A DNA stretch of 64,000 nucleotides from Pholiota molesta. Taxonomy: Eukaryota > Basidiomycota > Agaricomycetes > Agaricales > Strophariaceae. Below, piece after piece: positions 34,067 through 45,825 of this stretch (positions are counted from its first letter, which is position 1; every line of letters starts with the position of its first letter). Location: NCBI GenBank assembly GCA_014925825.1, contig JACGCK010000010.1:372001-436000 (forward strand), in the 5' to 3' direction. The position numbers were made by a program, and so were the translations under genes. Below the pieces are notes generated by a model, which was given only the letters and a program-made list of their open reading frames with translations, had not been told where the DNA came from and did no database searches.

Positions 34067-35142
34067 ACTGTTGGTAAGAATCGCGTATCTTTTCCTTTCT
34101 TTGAATTGGGATTTACACCTACTTCTAGATCACCCTCTATCCTTCCATAGTTTTTGTCTTCATGTAAATTGTTCTCTGTTCTACCTCGCGCTGTCCTTTC
34201 TCGCTCTCAAGTCGGCTCGTCATCAATCCGCTCGTTACAACCTTCTCTTGCGTTACATCATCTCCTCCCATCCCAACAGTTTTTCGATTCTCTCTATGTT
34301 TGCATTCTCTCTTGCCTCTTCAAGTCTTTTCAAGTTGATTCGTTGTCGCCGTCCCATTCCGTCGAAATTAGCTCTTTAATCATGGGCCGCAGCCTCTATT
34401 TTCTATTCCTATTTCTACGTTCTACTCTTCTATTTTCTATGGCCTTTATGGTTTCTACGCCACACCGAGATTCGAATTATTCAACTCCACACTCGTAACC
34501 CGCAAATCCAGCAACCTCTTGCTCTCTTCTGTCGTCGACTTCAATTAAGTAAGTAGTACATACTACATGTAGACACGTACGAAATATCGGTCACCTTCTC
34601 TAGCTATTGTACTTAGCCACTTCTTTTTATGTATTATATTTATGACCTGTAGAAATTCTATGTTTTGAACAAAACAATCTTTGATGATTTGAAAAGGTTG
34701 CATTAATTTGAGAGTGTACTGCCTTGCTTCGCTCTAATAGATATACAGAGGTGATGTCATTAGGTAGAGGCCATGCTTATCGGGCATCAAGTACATAAGT
34801 ATCAGAAAGACCGATTTGTGTATTGATTCTGAAAACTTGAAGAATACCATCATGAGTGTGTCACAGTGACTGTGAAGTCACTGCAATGTGGGCGCCCCAC
34901 TGAGTCGCGTCCTTGTCGCGTCCACTTCCTCTTTTGGAGGGACGGCCACCGTCGCTCGAGATACGCGCAGGATAGCGCTAATTTCAGGTATGTTTGCCTG
35001 GCTATATACGCGAGATACTTAACTACGATTGACTTTCCGTTCCGGTCTAGTCTGGTCTAGTATCACTGGGCCTTGTAAGTCCCTAGGAACCTACGTGTCC
35101 TTGCGATTTGGAGATTCGCGATATGCACAGAGTCGTTGGCCA

Positions 35143-35943
35143 GAGCTTCTGTTGGAGAAGGAATATTAGGTGCATGCCATTATTAGGCCCCCATCCAGCT
35201 TCAACATTGGGCGGCTCCACCATCTTTACGAAGATCAGCATGAGCGTGCGTTATACCTTGCCTTTACCCCACAACCCAGGCATTTGACCCATGTCCGTCC
35301 TTGACCAGGCCCGAGAAAGCTGGAGAGGGACCTGAGCGACATCGTGAATCTTGTATACATCATCACGCATGTGCAGCCAATTGAGGTATACAACGTCGGC
35401 GTGCAATCACACGTCAATTTCTCCTTCAAGATGGACGAGTACATGGGCGAGTCAACAGACTCGGCGCCCTACGCCTGCGCAACGCGATTCGCACCTGCGG
35501 ACTCGAGAGCCATGTCAAGTTCTACCAGGCATCGACATCCAAGCAATATGACAAGGCCGTCGAGACCTCGCGGAGCGAGATGACGCCCTTCTACAGTGTT
35601 CGCCCTATGGGTGCGCGAAGCACTACACGTACTGGATCGTCGTCAACTACTGCGAGGCACTCGGCGCGTTTGCGTGCAAGGACATATTGTTCAACCACGA
35701 GGGCCCGCGGTGGGGGCGGACGTTCGCAACACGCAAGATCACGGGTGTTGCAGCGGAGATCGCGCAGGGCAAGCAGGTGTGTGTGTATCTCGGGAACCTG
35801 GATGCGCACCGCGATTGGGGTCATAGTGCGTGCCTCTCATATTTTTTGCTGGTTGCCACGCATTACGAGGATGGGACCTGATCAGCGCCCGTGCTCGCCT
35901 TTCAGCACGCGATTACGTCGAAGGAGTGTGGATGATGCTCCAG
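35143..35943 (+). pseudogene. GDP-mannose 4,6-dehydratase relic
   Basis: Fragments of a GDP-mannose 4,6-dehydratase lie in order on the plus strand but in all three frames: ELLLEKEY, a TAG stop at 35167, VHAIIRPPSSFNIGRLHHLYEDQHER, then [77 protein letters not shown] and RDYVEGVWMMLQ. The N-terminal Rossmann glycine motif and the last third of the enzyme are missing. The live enzyme makes GDP-4-keto-6-deoxymannose, the precursor of GDP-fucose and related sugars. This copy cannot work. It is found only in the left arm of the inverted duplication, so it was inserted there after duplication or was lost from the right arm. Confidence 0.85.
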
Positions 35944-36505
35944 CTGCTCTGGGACGTATGGCCCAAGTATGGCCTTAATTTAGGGGTATTGCTCTGCTCC
36001 AGTACGCATGCAGCATGCAGCTGGAGTTGTGCTGGTACTGGGCAGAGGCTATGTTTGACAGTCAATGGCTGTGTGGCACCGCAGTACTTAATTATAAGTA
36101 GCTCTATGATAGCGTTATTTATTTACGTTGACAGTTGCTGGTAAATGTAGGCATCAACAAAGGAATAATATGTAAGTACGTGTTGAATTTCAAAAAAAAT
36201 CCCTTGAGTCTCTTTTCTGATTCTTAAGGGTTAAAATACCCATTGGCTATGCACGCATCCTACATGTAAGTAGTAGTACGAGTGAGTACTTTATGGCACA
36301 ACGTCTATTAAAAAATGCTGTCCATGTCGGATCAATCAAAGGCATGTACCGACTGCATGTATACCTTCAATAACGAAGCATCCTTCAACGTACAGCATTT
36401 GTGGCTGTATATAATGTGGATAGTGGAATACATCACTAAGACTATCCTCCGCCAACACACTTGCCGACCACTAATACATATCCTCCTACATATCTTCCCA
36501 TTGTT

Positions 36506-38787
36506 ATGAAACCCTCATCGTCTCGAAAATCAAGAGCAAAATCTGGTAGAGTCAGGGAGAGCCGTGTTGTGTGCAAAGGGCAAGGATCAGACGTCGGACC
36601 AGAGGACGCAAACGTTGTGGCTAAGCAAAGCAGCAAAAAAAGAAATCAAAAGGCTTCTAACAACAACAAGTTGACGCCAACGGGAGACATATATGCCACA
36701 AAGCCTAACGTGAGTTCAGCTGGCACATGTCTATCGACTGATCAGAAGTGAACGCGAAACAGTTGTGGCCGCCTCACGATATTACACCTAGGCAAATGTT
36801 TAATGGCAACATTGTGATCTCCGGAGGACATTTCACGCAAGCAGGAAGCGTCGTGAACGGCCCAAACAGCGCTCGAGGTGAGTGAAGAACTTGGATGCCG
36901 AAACATTTACTAATAGTAATATGCTCGTACTACTAGACGAGGCTTTCAAACTTCTCCAACAGCAAGTTGCCGCCACTGCTTTCGATAATTCTGCGCAGCG
37001 AATCGACCCTCCCAGGTGTCATCGAGACACCCGTGTAGCCGTCATGGACACAATCTATGACTGGATCATGCAATCCGCAGATCGCGAGCAGTGGCTGCTG
37101 TGGCTGAATGGTGCTGTGGGGGCAGGCAAATCTGCTGTCATGCAGTCGCTCGCAGAACGCTGCGTTCAAGCAGCTATAGCCGTGGCCAGCTTTTTCTTTT
37201 CCAGAGCCGATTCGACTCGAAATACCATCACGCCCTTGGTGGCAACGCTGGCCTATCAACTCATCCAGGCCATTCCGGAAACCTTGGGCGATGTCCTTCT
37301 GACGATCGAGCATAATCCCCTCATCTTTGTCCAATCTCTCGAATCTCAGCTACAAGGGCTGATTATTCAGCCTCTTCTCCGCCTACCCAGGCACTTGCAA
37401 CGGCTTTTCGTGCTCTTTATTGACGGTCTTGACGAATGCAATGATCGACTTAGTCAATCCTACTTAATCAATATACTCGGCGACGTATCTCGTAACAGGA
37501 ATATCCCTGTTGTATTTCTGGTTTCTGGTCGTCGAGAGGCCCAAATCGAGGCAGCATTCAGGCAAGACCCAGTGGCCAACCTCCTTCGTACACTGTCACT
37601 GGACGAAATATCAGCTTCAGATGACATCAGACGCTTTCTCAACAACAAATTCAGTGAGATCAAGGCGACTCATTTGCGCAAACACCTCCTCGCCGCCGAC
37701 TGGCCTCCCATGTCAGTCGTCGGGGAGCTGGTAGCTAAATCATCTGGTCAATTTATTTTCGCTTCAGTCGTCATCAACTACATCTCGTCCCCCCGTGCCA
37801 ATCCTTCGGCTCAACTTGAAGTTATCCGTGGCATCCGTCTGCGAGATGCGTCTTCACAGAATCCGTTTGCGCTTCTGGACGCCCTCTACCAGCACATATT
37901 TTCGCAGGTCGAAGCCCTTGACATGGTAATCAACATCATAGCGTACATCTTGATCCTCGAACAAGATCGGATCCCCCACATTGAACACATATTTCTCCTG
38001 GAAGCTGGCGACGTCGAAGTCCTATTTGCTGATTTAATCGCTCTCATCACATGCGAGCATGCCACACTGAAATTCCTCCATGCATCACTCCCCGATTTTC
38101 TCCTCGACAAAAGCCGTGCTCAAAAATATCACATCGACCTCGATGAATACAGGACAACACTATTATGCATGTTGCTCGAGAGGCCTCCTCGAGTAGTCGA
38201 TGCAGTTGCTGATCTGAAGCATGTAATATACCGAGAACAGACCCGTTTAATCGCAATTTTGCGGCTCCTCAATAAAGTGAAAGCATCAGAGCGACTTCGT
38301 ATCGCCTTCACAAACTTCAAATACAAATTCTATAATGAAGATGCTTTCACCACCTACGATTTGATTTGCCCTGAAATCTTATATTCGTTAAAACGACTGG
38401 TACGTCATATCACAATGTATATTTGTATTCCACCGTTCAAACACTCATGCTGCTCTACCACAGGAGTTCAGTGACCAAGGCGAAGCATATCGTCATGTCG
38501 TAGATGTGTTTGCTGCAGAGTGGACAAAGTATTGGCACTCACGCATGCACACCAAGGACAATCTTCAATGGAAAACCCCTGATCTTATGGCCCGTATCAG
38601 TTTTCTTCTTTTCTCCCACTACCAGCCACCACCACCACCACCACCACCACCACCGGGGATGCATTTCAACATTTTTTACCCGGAAATACATGCACATCAT
38701 CTATACTACCCTGGGAAGACCAATGAACTTGAACAAGCGTCTTATGGAAGGATGCGAACTCATAGTGCGCCTATTTTCCACCCATAA
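36506..38787 (+). CDS. NACHT-domain NTPase, left (intact) copy
   Basis: Four exons, 36506-36709, 36763-36877, 36937-38399 and 38464-38787, predict about 701 residues without a break. The N-terminus is basic and lysine-rich, then GNIVISGGHFTQAG, the short beta motif that often precedes NACHT in mushrooms. Walker A is GAVGAGKSAV, Walker B is LFVLFIDGLDECND, and the sensor-like region VVFLVSGRRE follows. The part after NACHT ends LKFLHASLPDFLLD, typical of the family. The C-terminal exon has a run of about ten prolines coded by a CCA repeat and no WD40, TPR or ankyrin repeats. NACHT proteins are STAND NTPases related to NLR immune receptors; in fungi some control heterokaryon incompatibility. 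Without a sensor repeat this copy's ligand is unknown. Confidence 0.87.
38628..38656 (+). repeat. CCA trinucleotide repeat coding for proline
   Basis: About ten CCA/ACC units in the last exon of the left NACHT gene. The mirror site in the right arm (about 43160-43186) is roughly one unit shorter, a normal microsatellite difference. Confidence 0.85.
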
Positions 38788-39705
38788 TATCTTTGTAATA
38801 TCTAATACACCCTTCATTTCTCATTGTCATTAGGTCAAGGTTATGCTCATCATAGCAATAGCACCACAATATTGCCACAACCTCATAGCATAGGTCCTGT
38901 TGAGCCTCGAGCAAGATCGTTTCATCATAGGGTACTGTCTAGACCAAGTGACAGACACTAAGAATAAAGTTGTATAGATGTACATAGACGTCGAGTGTAC
39001 AAACGAACGTACCTAAGTCAAGGTTATCGTCATCATAGCAAATTTTTTTTTTTTTGGGTGTGTGTGTGGGTGTGTCTTCGTCGATCCGAAATTCAGAGTG
39101 TATTGACACTAATTGGGCGCCCACTTTCTTAGCATATTGCTACTGCCACCATATTACTATTCAAATATTCAAATCCGAGTTTGAAACATTTTTGGTAAAA
39201 AAATTGTTGGCATCCTCGCAGCTTCTTCCGGTCCATTTTTTTCGTGTACTTAAATACATGGGATTGCCTTGCGCTCGAGGACCTCAGACGGGTAGGTTTT
39301 CTGCCATTTTCGGCCACCTTAAGCTTCAAATAAGAAGCAAGAGGTTAGAAGCGTATCCTTACAGGATAGCATGCGCTGCATGACACTGGGAGGTTGTGCG
39401 GCGCCGATCTTCAATGCATTGTCTCTTCTTTTCTTTCCAATCCAATTCCAATCTCTGCAGATCTCTTCTCAAACCCTATGGCGTTGATCTCAACATAAAA
39501 AAAAATTAGGTTTAAGAGTACTTACTTCGTTATGATGTTTGAACTTCGAACTTGGTTTGAACTTGATTTGAACAGGTTTGAACCCGCCCCTCGGCGGCGG
39601 GCCAGGCGCATCATATCGGCTCGCGGGCCAACTGAGGCCGGGTGTTACCGTGGTCCGGTCACAATCACACTCAGCTTGTTTCCACACACCCACCAACCCT
39701 TGCTC

Positions 39706-40962
39706 ATGGTATCGCCTCCAAAACCCTGGGAGCGCGGCGGCGCCTCCTCTGCGCCCCCCATCTCAGCCCCAGCCGCACCCACACCCTCGCCCGCGGCGGC
39801 ACACCCAACACCCACAACATCGTCATCATCAGCACCACCATCATCATCACAGCCCGCGGTCCCAGACAGACCCGCGGCATTTGGCAGCACAGCGACGAGC
39901 GCATTGACCTCCCCGTACTCGTCGTACGGCGCCGCGCCGTACTCGCGGCTGGGCGCGGGATCGTATGGCGGCGGATACGGCGGGATGGGCTCGTACGGCG
40001 GTCTGGGCTCCTCGTACGGCGGAGGATACGGGGGGTACGGCGGACTCGGCTCATACGGTAGCATGGGCTCGTATGGCGGCTACGGCGGGATGGGGTCCTA
40101 CGGCGGGATGGGGTCCTACGGGGGTATGGGGTACGGCGGCATGGGCGGAATGGGCGGCATGGGCATGATGGGCCAGAACGGCTTCCCCGTGGGCCCCGAC
40201 GGGCAGCCGCTCCCGCCCTCGCTCACGCAGACGCTCGAGAGCACGACGCAGCACACCTTCGCGCTGCTGCACTCGATCGTGCAGACGTTCACGGGCGTCG
40301 CGCAGATGCTCGAGAGCACGTTCATGGCGACGCACTCGTCGTTCTTCGCGATGGTCGGCGTCGTCGACCAGTTCGGGCAGCTGCGCAACGCGCTCGGGAG
40401 CGTGCTCGGGCTGTTCGGGCTCCTCCGGTGGATGCGCGAGCTCCTCACCGGCCGCACGGGCGCGGGGCCCGCGGGGAACCTCCACAGCGAGTTCGGCGAC
40501 TTCATCAAGGGGCGGCCGGTGCAAGGCCCCGCGGGCCCCCCGCAGCCCAAGGCCAGCAAAAAACCCCTCATCATCTTCCTCCTCGCGATCTTCGGCGTGC
40601 CGTACGCCATGACGAAGCTCATCCGCATCCTGCAGGAGCGCGCGCAGGCGCAGGCCGCGGCGACCGGCGGCGCCCTCCCCGGCCAGCTGCCCCCGCTCGA
40701 TCCCGCGTCGCTGACGTTCGCGCGCGCGGTGTACCCGTTCACGCCGTCCAACCCCACGGAGCTCGCGCTCAAAGAAAACGAGATCGTCGCCATCACCGGC
40801 AAGCTCGATCCGCGCACCGGCGCAGAGGTCGACCCGCGGATGGAGGTGGACGGCGAGTGGTGGAAGGGGCGCACGAGGGAGGGCCGCGAAGGCTGGTTCC
40901 CGAAGAAGTGGGTCGAGGTGCTGGAGCGACGGAAGCCGGAAGAGGCGAAGAAAATCGATTGA
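39706..40962 (+). CDS. PEX13: Peroxisomal membrane protein Pex13
   Basis: A single exon of 418 codons. The start at 39706 gives MVSPPKPWERGG, the conserved Pex13 N-terminus; the open frame upstream is not needed. Residues about 20-65 are Pro/Ser/Ala-rich. Then comes a long Gly-Tyr-Met-rich repeat (units like GSYGGMG) that is characteristic of Pex13. A helical membrane domain follows (TQTLESTTQHTFALLHSIVQ, LGLFGLLRWM, PLIIFLLAIFGVPYAM). The C-terminus is an SH3 domain: ARAVYPFTPSNPTELALKENEIV, WWKGRTREGREGWFPKKWVE. Pex13 docks the PTS1 receptor Pex5 with Pex14 at the peroxisome. Its YG-rich part is reported to form a selective phase. The gene sits in the spacer of the inverted duplication and is single-copy in this window. 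Confidence 0.95.
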   Translation: MVSPPKPWERGGASSAPPISAPAAPTPSPAAAHPTPTTSSSSAPPSSSQPAVPDRPAAFGSTATSALTSPYSSYGAAPYSRLGAGSYGGGYGGMGSYGGLGSSYGGGYGGYGGLGSYGSMGSYGGYGGMGSYGGMGSYGGMGYGGMGGMGGMGMMGQNGFPVGPDGQPLPPSLTQTLESTTQHTFALLHSIVQTFTGVAQMLESTFMATHSSFFAMVGVVDQFGQLRNALGSVLGLFGLLRWMRELLTGRTGAGPAGNLHSEFGDFIKGRPVQGPAGPPQPKASKKPLIIFLLAIFGVPYAMTKLIRILQERAQAQAAATGGALPGQLPPLDPASLTFARAVYPFTPSNPTELALKENEIVAITGKLDPRTGAEVDPRMEVDGEWWKGRTREGREGWFPKKWVEVLERRKPEEAKKID

Positions 40963-41355
40963 ACCCCCACCTACCCACCACCTATCTCTCACACTGCTTT
41001 TCGTGCATCTTTTTGAGTCGTCCTGCGATTCTATCTACCCATTTCGTTTAGTATAGTTTTTTTTCCCCCTTTCTGTGTGGTCTGTACCGCAAGCATGTAT
41101 ATGTAGCATTTTTGGCAGCAGACGGCAATACCATTTTGTATATTTTGATATCCTATTGACCGACATTCAGATTCTCTTGTGACAGACCTAAGAAGTTCAA
41201 TGGCTGAGATGGTCCTGAAGCCTTTCAAAATTCAGACGCCTTTCTCTGAATTGAAGACCGACAATCCAAGCTCAACGCAATTCAAGTTTCTCGAAGACCA
41301 AAGTTTTGCACAGATAGGATTCATACATCATGGGCCTCAATCTTCCGCTACCGCT

Positions 41356-42162
41356 CTAAGCCCTTGAACGAGTACTGCGCACAGGCCGTGTCTCATCGCC
41401 CGTCTTCTTCTCTTCGGCTCCTTTCTTCTCAGCAGTCTCAGTGGTGCCTTTCCTCGGGCGCCCGACGGGGCGCTTCGGCTTAGCGCCCTCCTCACCGGGT
41501 GCCGCAGCCTCCTTGGCTTTCTTCGCCGCCGCCGCCTTGGGCGGTCTGCCCCTTCTTCCCGGCGCTTTCTTCTCCTTCTCGCCCTCAGCGCCCTCCGCGG
41601 GCTTCTCAGCGGGCGTCACCTCGGCGGCGCCCGCCTCGTCGACCCTCGGCTTCTTCACGTCCTTCCCCGTCTCCTTCTCCGCCTGCTCCAGCTGCTCCTC
41701 CGCGGAGGCGGCGACGTCCTTCCCCAGCTCGAGCTCCGTCGGGCGCGCGCGCTTGTCGCCGACCGCGGCGGGCTCGCCCTCTTTCGTCGTGGCGGTCTCC
41801 GGCGGCGCGGGCGGCGGCGCGCCCGCGAGGCCGACGACGGGCGTGGCGTCGACGGCCTCGGAGACGGCAACCGTGACCATCTCCATGACGGTGGTGCCGT
41901 GGGCGTCGGCGACGGGGGCGACGGTGTCCAGGGTCGTCGCGGGCCCGCTCTCGTCTGCGACCACGGTCGTCTCCAGTGCCGTGGTGGGGGTGGGGGTGAC
42001 TACGGTGGGGGTGGGCTGTTCCGTGACCTCGGCCGCTTGTAATGCGGGTGTTTCAGGCGCAACTGGATGGGTGAAGGAGAAGGAGGTATCTGTTAGGCGT
42101 GGGCTGGGTATCGCTGCTCGGGGGGTATGCGCACCTGCATCAATGTTGAAAATGTCAGCCAT
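41356..42162 (-). CDS. AT-hook protein
   Basis: One exon of 268 codons. The N-terminus (MADIFNIDAG) is followed by a Pro/Thr/Val/Ala-rich region, then a charged Lys/Glu/Ala C-terminal half with two AT-hook cores, RRGRPPK and PVGRPRK, separated by a Lys/Ala linker. The end is basic (RPVRSTRSRA). AT hooks bind the minor groove of A+T-rich DNA, so this should be a nuclear chromatin protein of HMGA type. Low-complexity sequence makes orthology hard to judge. It converges with PEX13, 394 nt apart, inside the spacer of the inverted duplication. The gene is strongly G+C-rich, which produces a spurious long open frame on the other strand. Confidence 0.8.
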   Translation of the reverse strand: MADIFNIDAGAHTPRAAIPSPRLTDTSFSFTHPVAPETPALQAAEVTEQPTPTVVTPTPTTALETTVVADESGPATTLDTVAPVADAHGTTVMEMVTVAVSEAVDATPVVGLAGAPPPAPPETATTKEGEPAAVGDKRARPTELELGKDVAASAEEQLEQAEKETGKDVKKPRVDEAGAAEVTPAEKPAEGAEGEKEKKAPGRRGRPPKAAAAKKAKEAAAPGEEGAKPKRPVGRPRKGTTETAEKKGAEEKKTGDETRPVRSTRSRA

Positions 42163-43045
42163 GGCGAGCGTGCGGGTTTGCGTGCGGTGGACGTAGTTCT
42201 GGGCAACAGATATGTATCACTTTTGCTCGTCGCTTGACTCAAGCTTGACTTGGCGATTTGTACGGGTAGCCTGTGTGTGTGTGTGCTGGAACCTTGATCC
42301 AGATAATAATTAGGAGAAAGGCGGGAAGAAAGGGTGGATGTGATTGGGTCAGGCCACTGCCGATTTACTTGCGCAAGATGACAGGAAAGGGGGACAAATC
42401 CGGTGCGTCATGGGCTCCCGTGGAACGGTTGACTGAGACACAAGCTATAAATAGAACCAGAGGCGCCAACCCTTTCGGCAGGGCGGGATGTGCCGGGCGG
42501 CTGATTGTCGGCGGTCGCTGAGCGCCCAGGTTTCTTCAACGCTGGCTGGCTTTCTCGCTGATTCTTGCTCGATCCCTAGCATGAAGGCTCTTCGATTGCT
42601 TCAGCATAAAATTTGGCCCTGCAAGAGACAACGATATAAATAAATGGTCTAATATACACAGCTGTTGCTCGATGTAAAAGAGGATAAGCAAAGCAAGTCA
42701 AATACAGAAAAATTCCATAAACACGTCGTGAATTAGTGGATGGGTCAAGCTTAAGGTGGCCGAAAATAGCGGAAACCCTACCCGTCGGAGGTCCTCGAGC
42801 GCAAGGCAGTCCATGTATTCGATCAAGTACACGAAAAAAAATGGACCGGAAGAAGCTGCGAGGATGCCAACAATTTTCTTACCAAAAATGTTTCAAACTC
42901 GGATTTCAACATTTGAATAGTAAAATGGTGGCAGTAGCAATATGCTAATATTGCTATGATGACGATAACCTTGACTGAGGTACGTTCATTTGTACATTCG
43001 ACGTCTACGTACATCTATACAGCTTTATTCTTAGCGTCTGTTGGT

Positions 43046-45290
43046 CTAGACAGTACTTCGCATCCTTCCATAAGACGCTTGTTCAAATTCATCGGTCTTC
43101 CCAGGGCAGTATAGTTGATGTGCATGTATTTCCGGGTAAAAAACGTTGAAATGCATCCCCGGTGGTGGTGGTGGTGGTGGTGGTGGCTGGTAGTGGGAGA
43201 AAAGAAGAAAACTGATACGGGCCATAAGATCAGGGGTTTTCCATTGAATATTGTCCTTGGTGTGCATGCGTGAGGGCCAATACTTTGTCCACTCTGCAGC
43301 AAACACGTCTACGACATGACGATATGCTTCGCCTTGGTCACTGAACTCCTGTGGTAGAGCAGCATGAGTGTTTGAACGGTGGAATACAAATATACATTGT
43401 GATATGACGTACCAGTCGTTCTAACGAATATAAGATATCAGGGCAAATCAAATCGTAGGTGGTGAAAGCATCTTCATTATAGAATTTGTATCTGAAGTTC
43501 GTGAAGGCGATACGAAGTCGCTCTGATGGTTCCACTTTATTGAGGAGCCGCAAAATTGCGATTAAACGGGTCTGTTCTCGGTATATTACATGCTTCAAAT
43601 CAGCAACTGCATCGACTTCTCGAGGAGGCCTCTCGAGTAACATGCATAATAGTGTTGTCCTGTATTCATCGAGGTCGATGTGATATTTGTTAGCACGGCT
43701 TTTGTCGAGGAGAAAATCGGGAAGTGATGCATGAAGAAATTTCAGTGTGGAGTGCTCGCATGTGATGAGAGCGGTTAAATCAGCAAATAGGACTTCGACG
43801 TTGCCAGCTTCCAGGAGGAATATGTGTTCAATATGGGGGATCCGATCTTGTTCGAGGATCAAAATGTACGCTATGATGTTGATAACCATGTCAAGGGCTT
43901 CGACCTGCGAAAATATGTGCTGGTAGAGGGCGTCCAGAAGCGCAAACGGATTCTGTGAAGACGCATCTCGCAGACGGATGCCACGGATAACTTCAAGTTG
44001 AGCCGAAGGATTGGCGCGGGGGACGAGATGTAGTTGATGACGACTGAAGCGAAAATGAATTGACCAGATGATTTAGCTACCAGCTCCCCAATGACTGACA
44101 TGGGAGGCCAGTCGGCGGCGAGGAGGTGTTTGCGCAAATGAGTCGCCTTGATCTCACTGAATTTGTTGTTGAGAAAGCGTCTGATGTCATCTGAAGCTGA
44201 TATTTCGTCCAGTGACAGTGTACGAAGGAGGTTGGCCACTGGGTCTTGCCTGAATGCTGCCTCGATTTGGGCCTCTCGACGACCAGCAACCAGAAATACA
44301 ACAGGGATATTCCTGTTACGAGATACGTCGCCGAGTATATTGATTAAGTAGGATTGACTAAGTCGATCATTGCATTCGTCAAGACCGTCAATAAAGAGCA
44401 CGAAAAGCCGTTGCAAGTGCCTGGGTAGGCGGAGAAGAGGCTGAATGATCAGCCCTTGTAGCTGAGATTCGAGAGATTGGACAAAGATGAGGGGATTATG
44501 CTCGATCGTCAGAAGGACATCGCCCAAGGTTTCCGGAATGGCCTGGATGAGTTGATAGGCCAGCGTTGCCACCAAGGGCGTAATGGTATTTCGAGTCGAA
44601 TCGGCTCTGGAAAAGAAAAAGCTGGCCACGGCTATAGCTGCTTGAACGCAGCGTTCTGCGAGCGACTGCATGACAGCAGATTTGCCTGCTCCCACCGCAC
44701 CATTCAGCCACAGCAGCCATTGCTCGCGATCTGCGGATTGCACGATCCAGTCGTAGATCGTGTCCATGACGGCTACACGGGTGTCTCGATGACACCTGGG
44801 AGGGTCGATTCGCTGCGCAGAATTATGGAAAGCAGTGGCGGCAACTTGCTGTTGTAGAAGTTTGAAAGCCTCGTCTAGTAGTACGAGCATATTAGTAGAT
44901 GTTTCGGCATCCACGTTTTTCGCTCACCTCGAGCGCTGTTTGGGCCGTTCACGACGCTTCCTGCTTGTGTGAAATGTCCTCCGGAGATCACAATGTTGCC
45001 ATTAAACATTTGCCTAGGTGTAATATCGTGAGGCGGCCATAACTGTTTCGCGTTCACTTCTGATCAGTCGATAGACATGTGCCAGCTGAACTCACGTTAG
45101 GCTTTGTGGCATCTATGTCTCCCGTTGGCATCAACCTGTTGTTGTTAGAAGCCTTTTGATTTCTTTTTCTGCCGCTTTGCTTAGCCACAACGTTTGCGTC
45201 CTCTAGTCCGTCTAATCCTTGCCCTTTACGCGCAACACGGCTCTCCCTACCAGATTTTGCCTTCGATTTCCGAGAAGATGAGGGTTTCAT
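43046..45290 (-). pseudogene. NACHT-domain NTPase, right copy, frameshifted
   Basis: It has the same four-exon layout as the left copy: exon 1 from 45290, exon 3 at 43413-44874 and exon 4 at 43046-43348. Exon 3 is exactly one base shorter. At about 44020 a run of six C in the left copy is five here, which shifts the frame after VVINYISSP and stops it near 43871. The sequence beyond still matches the left copy in the other frame. The Walker A (GAVGAGKSAV) and Walker B (LFIDGLDECND) motifs lie before the break, so a truncated NACHT protein of about 400 residues could be made. Exon 4 ends differently (MRSTV, stop) because the left arm has extra sequence there. A homopolymer sequencing error cannot be excluded. 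Confidence 0.85.
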
Positions 45291-45825
45291 AACAATGGGA
45301 GGATATGTAGGAGTATATGTGTTAGTAGTTGGCAAGTGTGTTGGCGAAGGACTCGAGTCCATTGATATATTTGACTATCCACATGATTACATACGGCCAC
45401 AAATGCTGTACGGTGCTCCGTACTTACTTATCGAAGGTATAAATACAGTCGGTACATGCCTTAAATTAATCCGAATGACATGGACAGCATTTCAGAGTCG
45501 ACATGATTGTGCTGTAAAGTACTTACACGTACTTTTTGGATGCCTGCATACTAAGCCAATGGGTATTTCAACCCATAAGAATCAGAAAAGAGATCCAGGC
45601 GATTTATCTGAAAATCAACACGTACATTATTCCACATTTGCATGGTTGAATGCGAAGCAGTCTAAGTAGGTAATTGATGATGCCTATATGTACCAGCAAC
45701 TGTAAAAAAAATAACGCTACGTTTATTTTTATTATATTTGAGTATTGCGGTGCCACTCACACAGCCTCTGACTGTCAAACATAGCCTCTGCCAGTGCCAG
45801 CGCCTCGAGCTGCATGCTGCATGCG

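Larger units (their letters stand above)
33744..39326. repeat. Left arm of a large inverted duplication
   Basis: This 5.6-kb segment matches the reverse complement of 42748-47016. In order it holds the last 100-odd codons and 3' UTR of the RRM gene, an arm-specific insert (34655-36002) with a GDP-mannose dehydratase relic, a complete NACHT gene, and non-coding sequence ending at CGGCCACCTTAAGCTT. Compared with the right arm it has three extra pieces: the insert, about 175 nt around 38757-38933 and about 85 nt at 39043-39130. Confidence 0.88.

Noticed and set aside
34071..34498. Hydrophobic small frames after the RRM fragment (also at 46263-46690)
   Set aside because: They lie in the copied 3' UTR, are pyrimidine-rich and show no conservation of frame between arms beyond DNA identity.
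38504..38833. A frame with a run of histidines in the NACHT region
   Set aside because: It is the alternative reading of the CCA proline repeat. The proline frame joins exon 3 in phase.
40051..40992. Long minus-strand frames opposite PEX13
   Set aside because: Shadow of G+C-rich coding sequence and of the Gly-Tyr repeat. PEX13 on the plus strand has the conserved start, membrane part and SH3 domain.
41441..42196. A 251-codon plus frame opposite the AT-hook gene
   Set aside because: Composition is an antisense echo of Lys/Ala/Glu codons. The minus frame has AT hooks and a normal start.
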